From the NCBI RefSeq assembly GCF_020882245.1, contig NC_083597.1:58506152-58570151 (forward strand): a stretch of DNA of 64,000 bases, read 5' to 3'. Shown in pieces: positions 48,142 through 62,929 of the stretch. The position numbers and the translations under genes are program-made. This stretch comes from Rhopalosiphum padi (lineage: Eukaryota > Arthropoda > Insecta > Hemiptera > Aphididae). The notes beneath the pieces are model-generated. The model was not told the DNA's origin and searched no databases. It worked only from the letters and a program-made list of their open reading frames with translations. Numbering within the stretch: the first letter of the stretch is position 1; each line of letters opens with the position of its first letter.

Positions 48142-51100
48142 AATATTTTTACTATACCCGGAATGGATATACATATATTCATATATAATATATATACAAG
48201 CAGCGGCCAACAGAATTTATGGGAAATTTGGTCCCTTTAGTCTAAATAGTACGAGATATATTGATCGGCGATTTTAACCGAAACGATCCGATGCAAACAA
48301 AAAATGATAGCACTGGTACTCTGGTGTGAATATAATACTATGATTTGGGTAATACACATATATGATATATCTGGTTTCAAAATAGTTATTCATCAGTGAA
48401 CTTTTATAAAATTAATCGATTATACAGTGAACTACCTATACACGTACGATATAAATTATAATAAATATGTTGGGCTTTTTTAATATGTATAGGTTAATTT
48501 TTTTTTAACTAGAAAAAAAAAAAAAATTTACTAGGCCCGGCAATACTAATTCAACAATTTAACTGGTAAAAGGTATTATTTTATTTATTTCTACTTTTAA
48601 AAGTAAAATCGTTAAATATGTTATACGAAGTTCTATTAAAATATAAATAAATTATCTCTTTTCAACCAAAATAATATAATTTCCAGAAAATCTATTTTGT
48701 CATCCATTTCTATTTAATGTAAAGTTCGTAGGTATTATTTTAGTAAAACAAAAGGTAAAATCAATTAAAATATGTTATTGTTATACTCATATGTTGCCCA
48801 TTTGCCTGCAAATGTATGCTGATGCCTGCTATTTTTGTTATACCTATACTACAACATTTTAAAACTATCATCGGATAAAAACATTTATTAACTCTTTCTT
48901 TATAAAGAACACAATTTTATACACGAAAGTATAATCATCTACGACCGGTGACTGCTGTCCGCTAAAGTACAAAGTATACAGTACACACATGACTTTATAC
49001 TATTTTAGAAATATACTACATAGATTTATAGTATAAACCTATTTTAAAATAATATATTATGTACCTAACCTTTTAAACATAGATAATAATATCGTAGAGG
49101 TAATGATAATAATTAATCTATAAATAATACTAGAATTAATACTACCATTAATTATAAAAACTATAGTATTTATAATCAATGATACTACCCATTAACATGT
49201 GTGTATTGAATTTGTTAAGCGTACAGATAACGTAAAAGGTATCAGGGAAGTAGGATGGCTATTATTTTGTACTAAAATCTAAAAAGATAACCAAAGCTCT
49301 TCGTTCATCAGCCACGAATGTACATTAGGAAATGTTCAATAAAAATTTTGCGAGTATAATCTATAAATATATATACATGTAATATGGTTTCAAATAATGT
49401 AATGATATATATTAATACATTATACAAAGTAAACTATTAAACATTAGCAATAGCCAAAATAGCCAAAGCCCAATAATAGTATAAGTAAAAACGAATAATA
49501 CAATCACATCTCCTTTATGAAACTAAAATCATAATCAAAATATAATTACACTTTAAAACATTCCATACATTTTAATATCAAATATATTTATACAAATTAT
49601 TTAATTTAAAATAAAAAACTGTTAAAAAAACTAAAAATGTACACCAAATAGCAATATAATATTTTAGAGGGCAAGCTTATAAGTGCACGTTGAATTCCTA
49701 ATTAAAAATAATAATAATTCAATCATGATGTTAAACTTATAATCACCCTAGTCGTATTATACTTGTATGATATAAGTGATATAACTGATATATATTATGA
49801 ATATCTGCAAAAATAAAATCTAATCTTATATTGTCTAAAAAACATGTATTATCTCTTTTATTAATAAAAATTGACCTTCGAGAGGTAAAAACAACTATAC
49901 ACCTAGCAATATTTATCAAAAATCGCTTTTTTCAATAGCCGTGTCTCAATCGTACGTCAGTCTTAGGGCTTTAGTCACATGGCCGGTCTCCTAAATGTCA
50001 GTGTACCATATACATTTTTGGTACAAATACTCATAATTCTTTCATATAAATAATAAATTATACGTAGAATACTAACATGGCATACTAATAATTGTATCAA
50101 CACTTATTTAGTGTTATTTTGCACGTATCTGCTTCGGTAATTTTTATATAATGTGTAACATTTTATACAGTGTTAGTAAAAAGTTTAATGGAAATACAAC
50201 GAATTCGTTTCATTATTACGTTTCCTAAGTTCTGTAGGATTTTAGAGAACTGTAAGTGTGATGGATTAGTTTGTAGCTTATTCAAAGTTAGAATTCGTGA
50301 CTTCCACTAATAAGAAAATATATTGGAATTGAAGAGACTGACTGGTTAACCTATTAATAATCAAGTCTAAACACGAAATAGTCTTTTCATATTATTACAA
50401 ATACAATCATTTTAATACAAATCAGTTGTGATAGGTTTAGTATTATTGTTTCTATTTATATTTCATAACTAAAATTGGACGACAGACTAATAGATTCAGA
50501 TGTTGTATAAAAAAAAACAATTTACATCTCACTGCCGAAGTAAACTATTCAAAGTTAAAACACGCACGAAACATTTTTCTGCAACTTAGTACACAGTATT
50601 GTATAGAGTGCATCTATAGAATCTAGATAGATATTACGCGGGATTGGTGAAAAATAAAGAGACCAAGGCTCTTTCAAGGCGGCGGGAGTGAATCGTGTTA
50701 GACATTTGCCCTTTGATAATTTAATACTATATTTTAGTCTAAATAATTATGATAATTTCATTGTTTTTAAACAATGAATGAAAGAATGTGTTCCATTTAT
50801 CTGCCTACAATAACAGGAAACTTACGTTTTGACAAATTTCATCAGGTCGAGATGGCACTGTTTCAGTCAATTGTTAATATACAAATGAATTTCAAGCATA
50901 CTACTCAAGGTTAATTCAAATGTTTTTAAAAATTAATTTAGATAAGTACGCAACAACCGTTCAGATACAAATACGAGGTTAAGTATAGGCGGTATACCCT
51001 TATATCATATATAAATAATAGAAATATTTCATAATCATGAATGAATTAAATCGAAGTAATATAAGTTATTAAAATAAGAACGAGACGATAAACTATTAGT

Positions 51101-53552
51101 TTGTTCACCTATTATATATATTTTAAATAAATTACTATGTCACGCGTCGTTTAAAAAGAAACCCTGCAGTTTAAAGTTGAAACAGTTTTTTCCAAAAGTA
51201 AAAGTTTGTTTTTCTATAAAATCTAAATGCACCTAAAAAAAAATTAATTGACATTAATTTTTGTCACTTTTTATTCTTTGATATTAAAATATGTTTGAAG
51301 GCAAACGCCAGAAATAGTGTTGCGCTGTACTAATAATAGTAGCACAGTTATTACACACTATTATAAGATTACGACTTTAAAAATAAGATAATAAACAATG
51401 CATTTAAAAATTACAAACACGGTAACTTTGTACTATAATAAAATATATGTATAATATAAAATAAGCTGTAATGTGTGTTTTTATATAAAATCAGATTCAA
51501 TCGCTGAGAAGATAGTGAGGGTGGGGGGAAATCCTGACATTGAGCATTATTATTAATTACATGCGAAATAAAGAAACGTTTCCAAGATTTAGATTTATAA
51601 TAATATAAACTCGAGACAATCGAGGGACTTAATTAACATCGGGTCCTTTGTCCTTGGAAACAAGCCTCTCGGTCGTACGAATTTGTAACAGTCTCAACGA
51701 CCGGCAGCCGTCTAAAACCACCGTCGCTCAGGCTCGCACTCACATACCTCACACCATAGGAGACCTTGGCTTGAATTCGCCGACCCGATTTTCTTTAAGA
51801 AATCATTACCAAACATTTTCAAGAGAATTGTTTTTTATTTTGTGTTTAAATATTATATACATTATTATACATGTATTCATATACATTATTATCCGTCGAA
51901 TTAACAAAACAATATGAATAATACACGCTAGTTTGACGAGAGAAAAGTACAATTCTGTTAAAATATAACATCATTGTCGTCTTATAATAAAACTACTGCA
52001 ACGATCACGTGGCCCTGTGCGCCAATATGTCAAGAGGGAAATAGAGACACATGCAGAAAGAGAGATCGAAAGAGTAGTTGGACGTCTCAAAATATAATTT
52101 ATTACAAGCATATATATCACTATTTATAACAACACTCAGTTTCTGCAGCGTTATAATACACAATTGTGATTTTTGACGAATGCATTAACATAGGTATTCT
52201 ACATACGAACATTACGCCGTGTAATGCATCAGCTCTTTGGCTATAGGACAAGGCTTCATATTATAAAATAATAACGTTTTTATTGTTATGAAACTTTTTT
52301 TTTTACGTTACACCCTATGTATAATAAATAATAAGGCGACTTTTGTTCACGCGTTATTGTTCTTATACACAGATATCATGTTACGCGAATCCAACACTCT
52401 CGTGTTATACGACCATAATACAATTATTTTATCGATATAGCTTGGAGAATAATCGATATCGTATATTATAAATATACGTGAAAATTTGTCCATATACACG
52501 CGTATATATTAAAATGGTGATTTTGAGAACAATGTCGTTTCGAGAGGGAAAAGATCGATAAAAACGACATTTACATTTCGACTGGTATAGAAACCAAACG
52601 ACCAGAGATGTAAAATCACACAGCAGTGATTATATGGATTTTAGTGCGAAACAAAATAAGATAGGGAATATATTATATTATGTATATTGTATAATATTTA
52701 AAAATCAAGCAAGCGACGAAATAGACAATTATTCAATTATTTACATTCCGTGACGATTGTTCGAATTAAAAACGTGCGATAAAATATAATATTATATGTC
52801 ATTACAACAACAAGTCGTTGACGTGGATCGATTAGCGTCAATATATACCTACATGTATATTGTATATATATTATATTATTTTAAATTATATTTCACAAAA
52901 AATAATTAAAAAAAAAATAAAAAACATAAATGCCCTATCGATGAATACATTAATCATTTTAATATTATAACGTTATTGGCGTTCAAGAAATATACTCTGT
53001 AACAAGTGTACAGATTCGAGATCGTGCATTCCGGGATATGGCATAGTACGACAATATTCGTTCATATTATTATTATGCATCTGTTAGTCATCTACCATCG
53101 ATATATCGTCGGAAATCGAAATTGACTACACTTTCAAAAATAAAATATCAATTGCTTATGTTATAAGGGTAAAAAATAACAAATTGTATAAGTAAAAATC
53201 GCCGTTTGAAATACTAGATTCAGATATCACCAGTGAGAGTTAGGTTGCTTAAATAGATTTATTAGGCGTTGTAGACAGACTGGGTAAGACAGCGCCGCGC
53301 CAATGTTAAAAATACAATTATAATTACAACAGCAGCAATAAAAATTAAAAAGTCGCAATTCAGAAAAATAATGTGTATTAAAATGCTAATTTTATTACAA
53401 TTTATTTTGTTTCGACAGAACGACAAAATAATAAAATACACCAATTCGCTTATGTCTGATCGAAAACAAATAAAAACTACATAATATTATAATGAACCAT
53501 CTTAGTATAGATAACGAAATTGTGTCTTTAAGTGGAAAAAACGGTTAGATAT
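48142..53552. other. Intergenic sequence downstream of Ctf8, nothing recognised
   Basis: AT-rich, with short isolated frames only. A patch of more balanced composition at about 51.62-51.80 kb has an open plus-strand frame starting at a non-ATG codon, but no family likeness. The first few hundred bases below 53553 probably contain the Ctf8 3' untranslated region; TTTATT at about 53256-53262 reads AATAAA on the minus strand and could be its polyadenylation signal. Confidence 0.45.
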
Positions 53553-53885
53553 TCAAAGATCGGTGGAATGACAAGCGATGATGGGCTTAGGCCGGTTCTT
53601 GAATAGCAACTTTTTGGTGACAATAGCCTCGACCACGTACTCGTCCGCGTCCGGTTTTTTCTTCATCACTGCGAGAGGTTTGTCGAACGTCTGCGATTTG
53701 CCATACAGGATATGATGGCCAATGATCAATATGGGCACACCATCTCGAATGGTCGCGAACAAGTCGCCGACGTATTGACGTTCGAGCGGCGTATGCCGGC
53801 GGGTTTCGAGATCACCTTGTACTTCCAGGGCGGCCCATTCGGGCGGCGACCCAAGTCCATCTTCAATCAGTTTCACTAGAATCAT
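53553..53885 (-). CDS. Ctf8: Ctf8, chromosome transmission fidelity protein 8
   Basis: Ctf8 is a small subunit of the alternative clamp loader RFC-Ctf18 (Ctf18-Dcc1-Ctf8), a nuclear complex that loads PCNA at replication forks and supports sister-chromatid cohesion. The frame has 110 codons from ATG at 53885 to TGA at 53555-53553, uninterrupted by introns; human CHTF8 has about 120 residues. Family marks are EWAALEVQGDLETR (residues about 16-29), VGDLFATIRDGVPILIIGHH followed by ILYGK, KPLAVMKKK, and the closing LLFKNRPKPII. The start is supported because the homology begins within a few residues of it (MILVKLI). The gene stands alone in AT-rich sequence, on the same strand as gus but about 18 kb upstream of it. 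Confidence 0.93.
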   Translation of the reverse strand: MILVKLIEDGLGSPPEWAALEVQGDLETRRHTPLERQYVGDLFATIRDGVPILIIGHHILYGKSQTFDKPLAVMKKKPDADEYVVEAIVTKKLLFKNRPKPIIACHSTDL

Positions 53886-56800
53886 TTTCGGTTGGTTTTT
53901 TTTTGGTTCAATATGCTACAAAATCAAATAAAAACGTGCCCGGTTTAACACAACAACTAGGAAACAACAACAATCCGTTAGGGGCGAATAAAAATTAAGT
54001 AACAAATGCTGTGTATGGGGACCTAAGACGTAATCGTATTATATATATGATAATGAATTATAATGTTGGTATTTATATTTTTATAAATCCTGGTAATACT
54101 TTTATAAAATCAAAATTAATTACTACACATTACATTAACCGTAATGTCATCTTTTGAAAAATACAATTTCTGTTTTTCTTCATCGATTTATCAATAAAAA
54201 GTTAAAATTAAAAAACACAGATATAAGACTGTAAAGAAACCACGTAAAATTAAATTCTGTTTTTGCTTTTTTGTAATATATAGAAAAGTGACTTGGAAGT
54301 TGGCACCCATAATAATATTATTTACGGCATACCTGTCGTAATAATCACAGCGACAAAAAAATTCTATTCGCAAACAGTTGGATCCAAGCGTAAAATAATA
54401 ATATACAGTTTAGTGTCTGACGGCAACTAACAAATATTGATTGCTTTATAATATGTATTATAAAAACTAAAAATTAAAGCGCGAAAACGTTGATTTTATC
54501 ACACGTGTCATTATGCCAACGACATACGGTTGCGATTGACAAGTTGAATGTGTTGCCTATGCGCAACACCTTTACGTTTCAAATTCTGTTTTCACTCCAT
54601 GTCTCTGTCGTAAAAAGTTGTAAAAGCCACCCAGAAAACGATATTGATACATTTGAGATCTATAAACAGTAATCATAACGTCTTTGTGTAATATAGAGGA
54701 TCATTTTACTCGGAGTTTTTACTTACAGTCGCTGCAATCACGTTTAAAACGTATACAACCGTTTGTAAAATCTATAGATATAAACTGATTATACAATAAG
54801 ACGTCGATACTGATATACGATCAGGGTTGTTGTTTAAAAAATTTTGTTCAAAACGATAATTTAAAATACGTTTAAACATAAAAAAAATATTGGTTTTAAA
54901 GATCAATAAAAAAAATATATATATTTAAAACAATATTTTTTAGTAAATTTAAAATTAAAATAATCAATAGATTTTTTCTACTCTGCGAGATACTTTTTTT
55001 TGTTGAAAATTATCAATATCAATGATTTAAAAACAATTATCACAAAAAAATGAGCTAATTGTTTTGGACAAAATCCCATAGCTGATAATAAGCACAATTC
55101 CCAGATTCTAATTGCATCACCATTCTTAGCGTCAACAACTACATAAAGTATGAATAAAAAATAAAAGGTGTCCCGTAAGGAAGACCTAATCTCTAATAAT
55201 AACACTGACATGATGACTGTATTACCAAAATACCAAATATTCTTATTTTCGTATGTAGATATACACACATCTATAATCTTTAACTTTAGTAAAAAATAGT
55301 AACTTCAATGGCTGAACGGTTGTCAATACAAACTTTATATAAGATAATATGCCAATAATTCAAAGCTCTTATAGTTAAAACAAAATAGAAAATTCAACGA
55401 TTACCAAAATCATTACCTAATAAACCATTATAATGTATAGGACTTAATTTTTTTTTATTATTATTTGAATAACCATTAAAAAAAACACGTTTTAAACGCG
55501 TAAAAATGTAAAAACCATCTTTATAAACGTGTTTTTCAACCCTGTACAGCATGACAGATGAAAACAGAGGTTTATTTCCGCAATGTCTTTTAATAACACC
55601 TGAAAAACATTTCAAACACGAATACAAAAAATTAAGCAAAATCGATTTTAATAAAATGTTTACTGTAATTTACATATAATTATAATAATTCTGAGGCCAG
55701 CATTGTCTACATATATAACACAAATTATAAATTAAAAATTATCTAAATCGGGTGTAGTGTATGGTTGCCTTCGTAACAAGGAGTCGAAATAAAAGACCTT
55801 TTATTGTAAAAGTAAATTACAATTCATTACTATCGAACGTGACAGACTTGGAAATGATTACTTAATAATATTCAATTGGAGTGTACACTTCAATAATTCA
55901 TCATAAACCAAAAATGCCGCACGCATTAAAAATTTCACTTAAAGTGATCATACAGCTGTCACGCTTAATGTGAGTTCAACTTGTACGACTGAGTCTCAGG
56001 AAAATAAAATACTACATCATATGTTCATTAACTATTATAATGTTATACTATTGAGTAAAAATTGTACAATATTTATTATATATACTCAATAGTTATACAC
56101 TTATACATACTTTTATTATAAATACTTTATATAGTAGGGGTACACGTTATTTACTACCTATAAATATATATTTTTTTCAGAGACTCAGTCATTCTCCGAC
56201 CCTCTTTAAAATTGCTCAAATACCCCTTGTCCCACTATTCTCTCTCGGTATAAATGGTATAAATATAAGGGTTGCTATCACCCGACCGAACGTTCCACAA
56301 AGAGAGAGAACTTCATACGGAACTCAACCCTCGTCGCCCTAGGACTTTACAACAACTTTAATTAATTTTTTTCTCTGAATATCTAAACCCAACTATTTCG
56401 GGCCCATAAAACTCCAGTATCCCGTTCAATGATGGCAGCGTTTTAATTAAATGTTGTCTCATTCTCTCCTTATATACGCTATAGAACATTTCCAACTAAA
56501 TTAACAAGAGTATTCATCCAAACATCTAGGCAATATTTTTTATGATATTGTAAGTAAACAATAAACTTATTTAAATAATTATATTTATTGAATTAAAATA
56601 AAATAAATATTTAAACGCCAAAATATAGTACATAAATTGAGCCAATGTATTTTCTCAATTTTTGTCTTAAGAAAACGTATAGACCACGCGGTTACAGTGA
56701 ATCAAGTTTGTATAACTTATATACTACATGTCTATATAAGGTAAAACAATAATTTCCAAGTCAAATATATTGAAAAATTATTCAAAATAATTTAAGTTAA

Positions 56801-59800
56801 AAAAAAAAATTGGAAAGACACTCTATTGTATAGAAAGGTTCGAATGCATAATTCGTCAGGCGATTCGCATGTAATGTATGCGTGTTAAATTTGAATGCAA
56901 TGATCATTGCATAAGAAAAATGATTCTGAACTTTGTTCCTACTGAAGGGTTGAACCTACTTTGTCAGACTTTAATTATAAGGATATATTTATTATTCCCG
57001 TTTTTTTGTATTGCCCTTGATTAATTTTTAAGGTACAGGGAGAAATCAAAAACTATAAATTCAAAATTTTTGAAAAAAAAAATTAACTGCGCCAAAAGGT
57101 GATGAGTGATGACAAACATCATTGAAAATCAATACATATAATGTAAAATGAAAATAAATTCATCGATCCGCTTATAATCTAAAAATATAAATTACAACAA
57201 TTTGAGTAAGAAAATACAAACATAACTAACTGAATATTTTGAAATACTTAAATAAATCTAAATATTTCAAATAGTGGTTTTTATAACAATAAATAACAAT
57301 TTAAGTAAACATAAATTCTTTATAATTTATTTCACTATAATTAAGTAGTTCACCAAATAATAAGTCATTTTTGTTATACATGCATACATAATATTTAATA
57401 TTGATTTAATTTTGGTCAGTACTGTTCACGAAAATATTTATCATAAGTTACTATTCATAACATAAAACTATTAACGACTATGTAGGTAAAATTCACAATT
57501 TGTTTGTGATTCTAGTTTGAAAAATTATAGTATAGTTAATTTGACACATATGGAAGAAAAAGTTAAGTGTAATTACAACTTTAATTTAGAACCTGGGGGG
57601 TCCAAACCCATTTGACTCTCCCCCCGCCATAGTCTGCGATATTGGGCAACAAACAACTCGAGTCATGCATACCAAGACCTTGAAATTCATACCGAATATT
57701 GACCCAATGTATTATCCAGCACCATTCCCTACCACAATGAATACAAGAATGTACAGCGAACTATAAAGACTATATGCTATAGAAGTATAATATTATAGTC
57801 ATTGTAATATGAAGATAGTATATGAATCCCCTTCTACTATTCACCTGATAATGTATTTGCATTGTATTACAATAATAAGACATTACACAGTATGGATGTA
57901 CTGTTAAGTAACAATGAGATAAAAATGAATATAATAATATTCATTGAGGCGTCATGTAGCATAATGTGTGATAATAAAAAGAAGACGCCAACAAGATAAG
58001 TTGAATAATTTACCAACTGTTAAATTATAAATTGCGTATATGATCGAAATATTCTCAACTACCTCTAAATTGCAAAACTCTGCCTTGACTTCCTTTTCGC
58101 CCACTTGTTTGTATATAATATTATAACACCGATCAAAAGGGAAAAGATATACCTCAAAATTAAATAAGAGAATCATTAATATGGGTCAGGACTGTATTTT
58201 TGTCTTTTAGCTCTTTATATGTTCTTCATTCATATATCTCTATGTTATACATATTGTCATTAGTTCAAATACTTCAAATCATATCCATACAATACGGCCG
58301 TGAACACATCATGAATCACAAAATTTATTTTTAACAATAATCATTAAAATATGTTATTATTACAATAAAGTTTAAATGAAAACTAATAAAATACCACAGT
58401 ACAATATTTACAATATAATAGCGTATTTTTAAATTGTATAACAATTAAATGATTAAATTACTACAAATCGAATAACAATTATCAAGTTATAACTTCTAAG
58501 GCAAGTTAAAATACATTTAAACAAATTTTAATTTTAGTTTAGGTCACACGATACTACCAAAGTTCAAATTCAAAGTTTTTAAATATAATCTATGATAAAT
58601 TAGGTTATAATGACAATGAGATTTTGAATAATAAATAAATTAAACTATAATATAATTGTTTATAAATTGAATTAACGAATAAATTAGAAAAATATATTAT
58701 AATGAATCTGCAATAATGGAAATAGGTAGATGCAATTTATAAAAAAGGATTAAAATCGATACGTCTCATCTATTATTATCAAATATTAACTGGTAGGTGG
58801 ATTATTTCTGTGCAATTCTATATAAATAAAAGTTTGGGCCAACCTAGACACAGAAAAAAATAAGTACAATTCATTATGGATTAATATAATATTGATAGAG
58901 GCGGCAGAAGTAACGAAAAAATAGTTTTCATGACTCCGGGCTCGTTTGGGAAGGCCTCAAACGTCATCCGTGACTGAAATAGCTCACTTCCGCCCTTGCG
59001 CATTACCACACAATGATACTATATTATCTTAGGTTATCAGAAGATACAATTTCCGTTAGACGAAGCAGTTGTTTTTTATCAATCTTAATAGTGACACTAT
59101 TTGTTTTTTTTACTGATCAACGTGGAACATACTTAGTGTATAATACTAACATACTAGTTTATGTTCAATAGAACCAATATTTTGTTATTAGTTTTAGTAT
59201 TTAAGTGAATTAATCTATTATCAAACTTTATTGAATTAATATTAAGAATATCAAATGAGTTTGTACATTTGCTTTTTAATGATATTTTAATTTTAAAGCA
59301 AGAAACTAGCATTTTTAAATTATAATATTGTACATATAAATAATTTGCATAACAACTGAAATATCTTAAAAAGTCAACGTACAAACACAGATAATGTTCT
59401 GTACTAAAACTAACAACATAAAATATATTCTACTGGACTTAAATTTATGATATTATACATAGGTCAGAAAAAAAACAAATAGTGCGCCGACATCGTATTG
59501 CCATCATAGTTCAACTGTTAAAAGACTAACAATTTAGAAGGCCACAGATAAAAATGCTGTGCAATTTGCGATTTTTTTATATGGGTACCATTTTACTGCT
59601 TTAGTAATGCGAATTCAAATATTGAATTTCATTAGACAACATAATATTAATTTTTAACTTTAGTCCCACAAATTATATACCTGTATACAATTATACATAA
59701 ATAATCGTAGTTATTAAAACAAAACTGGGTCTAAGATACATTATAATTTAATAATTTTAGCAAATTTTAATTGAACAATTTCTATGGTTAAATGCATATT

Positions 59801-62800
59801 ACATATACAACTCAATATTCAATACAATATTTAAATATTTATAGTAAAACATTTTTTTTAAGTGTTGAAATTTAAAATATACTAATAATCATATATATAT
59901 AATACCTATATATTTTTTAACGAACTGGTCATACGTTTATTATTATTGTGACATACTATTGATTAAAGTTTGAAGACCTTTTTTTATTATAAAAATTAAA
60001 TTATCATCATGACAAGACATAATGACCTCGTATAAATCTTAAAGACGAAAATGACGTAGTTTAACCTAGACAACAAATAGAAACGGTGCTACCAACGGAA
60101 ATAGATAAGTATTATTGCAGCGCTACAATTATCGTTTAGGAGTTAATAATATTATCACAATTTGGCGACTAATCAACAATTTGAACCGCGGGCAAAAAAA
60201 AAATTAAAATAAATAAAATAATACAGCAAGTATATTAATATTGAAAGATCCTCGAAGGGAGTGAGTAAACCTTTCTCTTAAAAACTGTAAACATTAATAT
60301 TATGAATAAATACATCCGGTGAGTCATTACGGTTTCAACATTGAAATTATTTTCATATTGTAGAGTAGGAAGACAAACATCGATTGACACAAGATGACCT
60401 CCTCGAAGTCATGTTTAACTCCAAAAAAATTGGTTTTTTTTTTAATAATCGACCTCGTATAAGTTTCAAGTAGCACTATAATAACATAGGACGCCTGGTG
60501 GTTAGGTCATTGGTTATAGACGTTATAGCCAGAGCGATTTGTTGCAAACAAATAAAATACACACGGTAGGTACTTAAATTAACCATTTATACCTTGTATA
60601 TTTTCTCATTGCAGTACACATGCGCATATTATATAAATAAAATATGTTTGTTTCACAACATTGATACATATACGTCGTAAATGTAATGTTAATTGTTGTT
60701 AACTAATTACATATTACAATTAACTCAGGAAATGAGCTATTGGTAGTAGGTATTTCATATTATAAAAAAGAATATTATTTTAACTAAAAAAGAACTATAT
60801 TGCTGCCATGATTATGAAAATGAAAGACACTAGACAACCAAGACATATAATATTATAATATTGTTTTTTCCTTATACAAGTTTTTTTGCGTGTGCGGTTT
60901 TTAGACAAACCAGGCACAAAGATTTTTCAGTTTGGCAACGTTGCGTTCTATTAGGCAGTACGAAGAATTTACTGGAGGCAATATAATAAGCAGCTTAGCA
61001 GCACCGCTAACAACAACAATAATGCGTAATAATAATCAAATAATAATAGTATTATAATGTAGGTACACTAATATATATGACTTATGAGTTATGAGACAGG
61101 CGACATATTATGGAATTATTATATATATACTTAAAGATACCTACAAGTATTCACTCGAAAATTACAAAATGATTAAGTCATTAAAGACGAGTTTGGTTAA
61201 ATAAAATAATTACCCATATTATTCAAAAATATTGTATATTAACATTTATATTAAGAAAATGTAATTGTTTATGAACAAATTCTTTATAATATACGCGTTA
61301 AATTATTATAGAGTTGTTAATTTATAACTAGATTTTAATCAAAAATTTGTTTTATCAAAAAAGATCTTCTGAAAAACTGTTTATTTATTTAAAAATAATA
61401 AGAAATTAAAAATGCTATAATAAATTTAATTTAAGCTAATTAACTTATTTCTTAACTGTGATAAGTTATTATTGATTGCCATCATGTAAATTGCATTAAG
61501 TATCGAATAAGAAATCATAAAAATATTAATATATTGACAATTTATAATAATATTATAGTTGTTCTCGGTATTAAGGTATTAATAAACGAAATATTTTTGA
61601 ATATTACTTAGCTAATATTAACTGTAGTTTCCTGAAGTTATAAATACTTTTATGTATCTGCTTCAGGCTGAGAATACTTAAAATTATTAGTAAGGTTAAC
61701 AAAATATATTAGAAATTAATAATTTGTGTTTTATAATATTTTAAAACAGATTATTCACTATTCAGTTGTAGTTGCAGTAAAGTTTACATAAAATGATATT
61801 GTCACGACAGATAAAATACCTTAGAGTAGAATTGCGTAAGTAAATACGCAAGTAGTAGTTAGTAATACAAACTAAAAGCTCATAGCTCAGTTCTTTATTA
61901 GTCATAGATATTATAGGTACATACAAAAAAATTAAAGTAAATTACCGGTTACCTGTAATGGGCTGTAATACTATGTGATACAATTTGTATTGAATACATA
62001 TAATTTATATTTTATATATTTTAATAAACTGATAAATTTAAAAAAAAATCTAATAATTATTTGACTCATTTGGTTTATCTCCGTCTTGCATAGGTAATAA
62101 TGTATTATTAACCTTGTCTTACAATTATTATGAGTAGATTGAACGAATAAGGGCGTGAGCAAGGATGTGACCTTCCGAATATTATTGTGACTTTCATGTG
62201 AAATTACATTATCAGACGTAATATTAATGAATATAATGTCGTTGGATTTGTTTAACGGCAAGTGCAGCCTTGTCTAGAATGTAAAAGGAAGATAAAAATG
62301 TCAAAGTACTTCGCTCTTGGCTTACACGTTTTATTATAATTAATAAATTAAATTTAAGATATAAATATTTATAACACTATAAAAGTATACTTAGATTTTT
62401 CACCTCAGTATATTAATTAATAAAGTTATTTTAAACACGCGCGTATTTTAATTTTATATAATATTTAAACATAATTATAAGTTTAAATATTTATTTATAT
62501 AATATATTAATATAAATCAATATATCAATATATATAATAATAATAAATATATATATAGGTATACAATTTATTTGTAGAATAATTTTTTTAACTATATAGG
62601 ACTCGTGTGTAACAACGATAAGTCTAGAAGCCATTATTCATTCTCCCAATTTTGTTTTAAGTAAAAATGATAGAATTCATAGGTATATATTATATATTTA
62701 GGAGAAACAGAAGTATTATAATTATTAGTATCAATTACCAATACAAAAAATATTTAACGTTTCGTTTTCAGTTAAAGTTATAATATATATTGATAAATTT

Positions 62801-62900
62801 TAATTGTTTACTTCTCTTTTAAGTTATAAGTTATAAATTATAAAAATAAGTTATTATGAATCTATAAAATAATATTAAAAAGAAGAACATAATTATAATA
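53886..62900. other. AT-rich intergenic sequence, no supported gene
   Basis: About 9 kb with few frames longer than 60 codons and none that resembles a protein. Exceptions in composition are about 56.14-56.48 kb (promoter-like patch, listed separately), 57.59-57.73 kb (a G-run and C-run pair around CCAAACCCATTTGACT) and 58.90-59.01 kb (a mixed patch with GGCGGCAGAAG and CTTCCGCCC words). These are probably decayed repeats. Confidence 0.45.
56190..56480 (+). promoter_or_regulatory. Candidate TATA promoter or LTR remnant
   Basis: In an AT-rich desert this patch of balanced composition has GGTATAAATGGTATAAATATA at its core (two overlapping TATA words at about 56248-56267), then CGAACGTTCCACAAAGAGAG about 30 bases later and a GC-richer leader. 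The layout fits a TATA promoter plus transcribed leader, as in a long terminal repeat, but I found no paired repeat or protein-coding part. Confidence 0.25.
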
Positions 62901-62929
62901 CATACATATTAGACCCATTACTACATTTC

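Noticed and set aside
53886..62900. Search for a bidirectional partner gene upstream of Ctf8
   Set aside because: No plus-strand frame near 53.9-55 kb looks coding; the short frame at 54.49-54.67 kb has no homology that I recognise.
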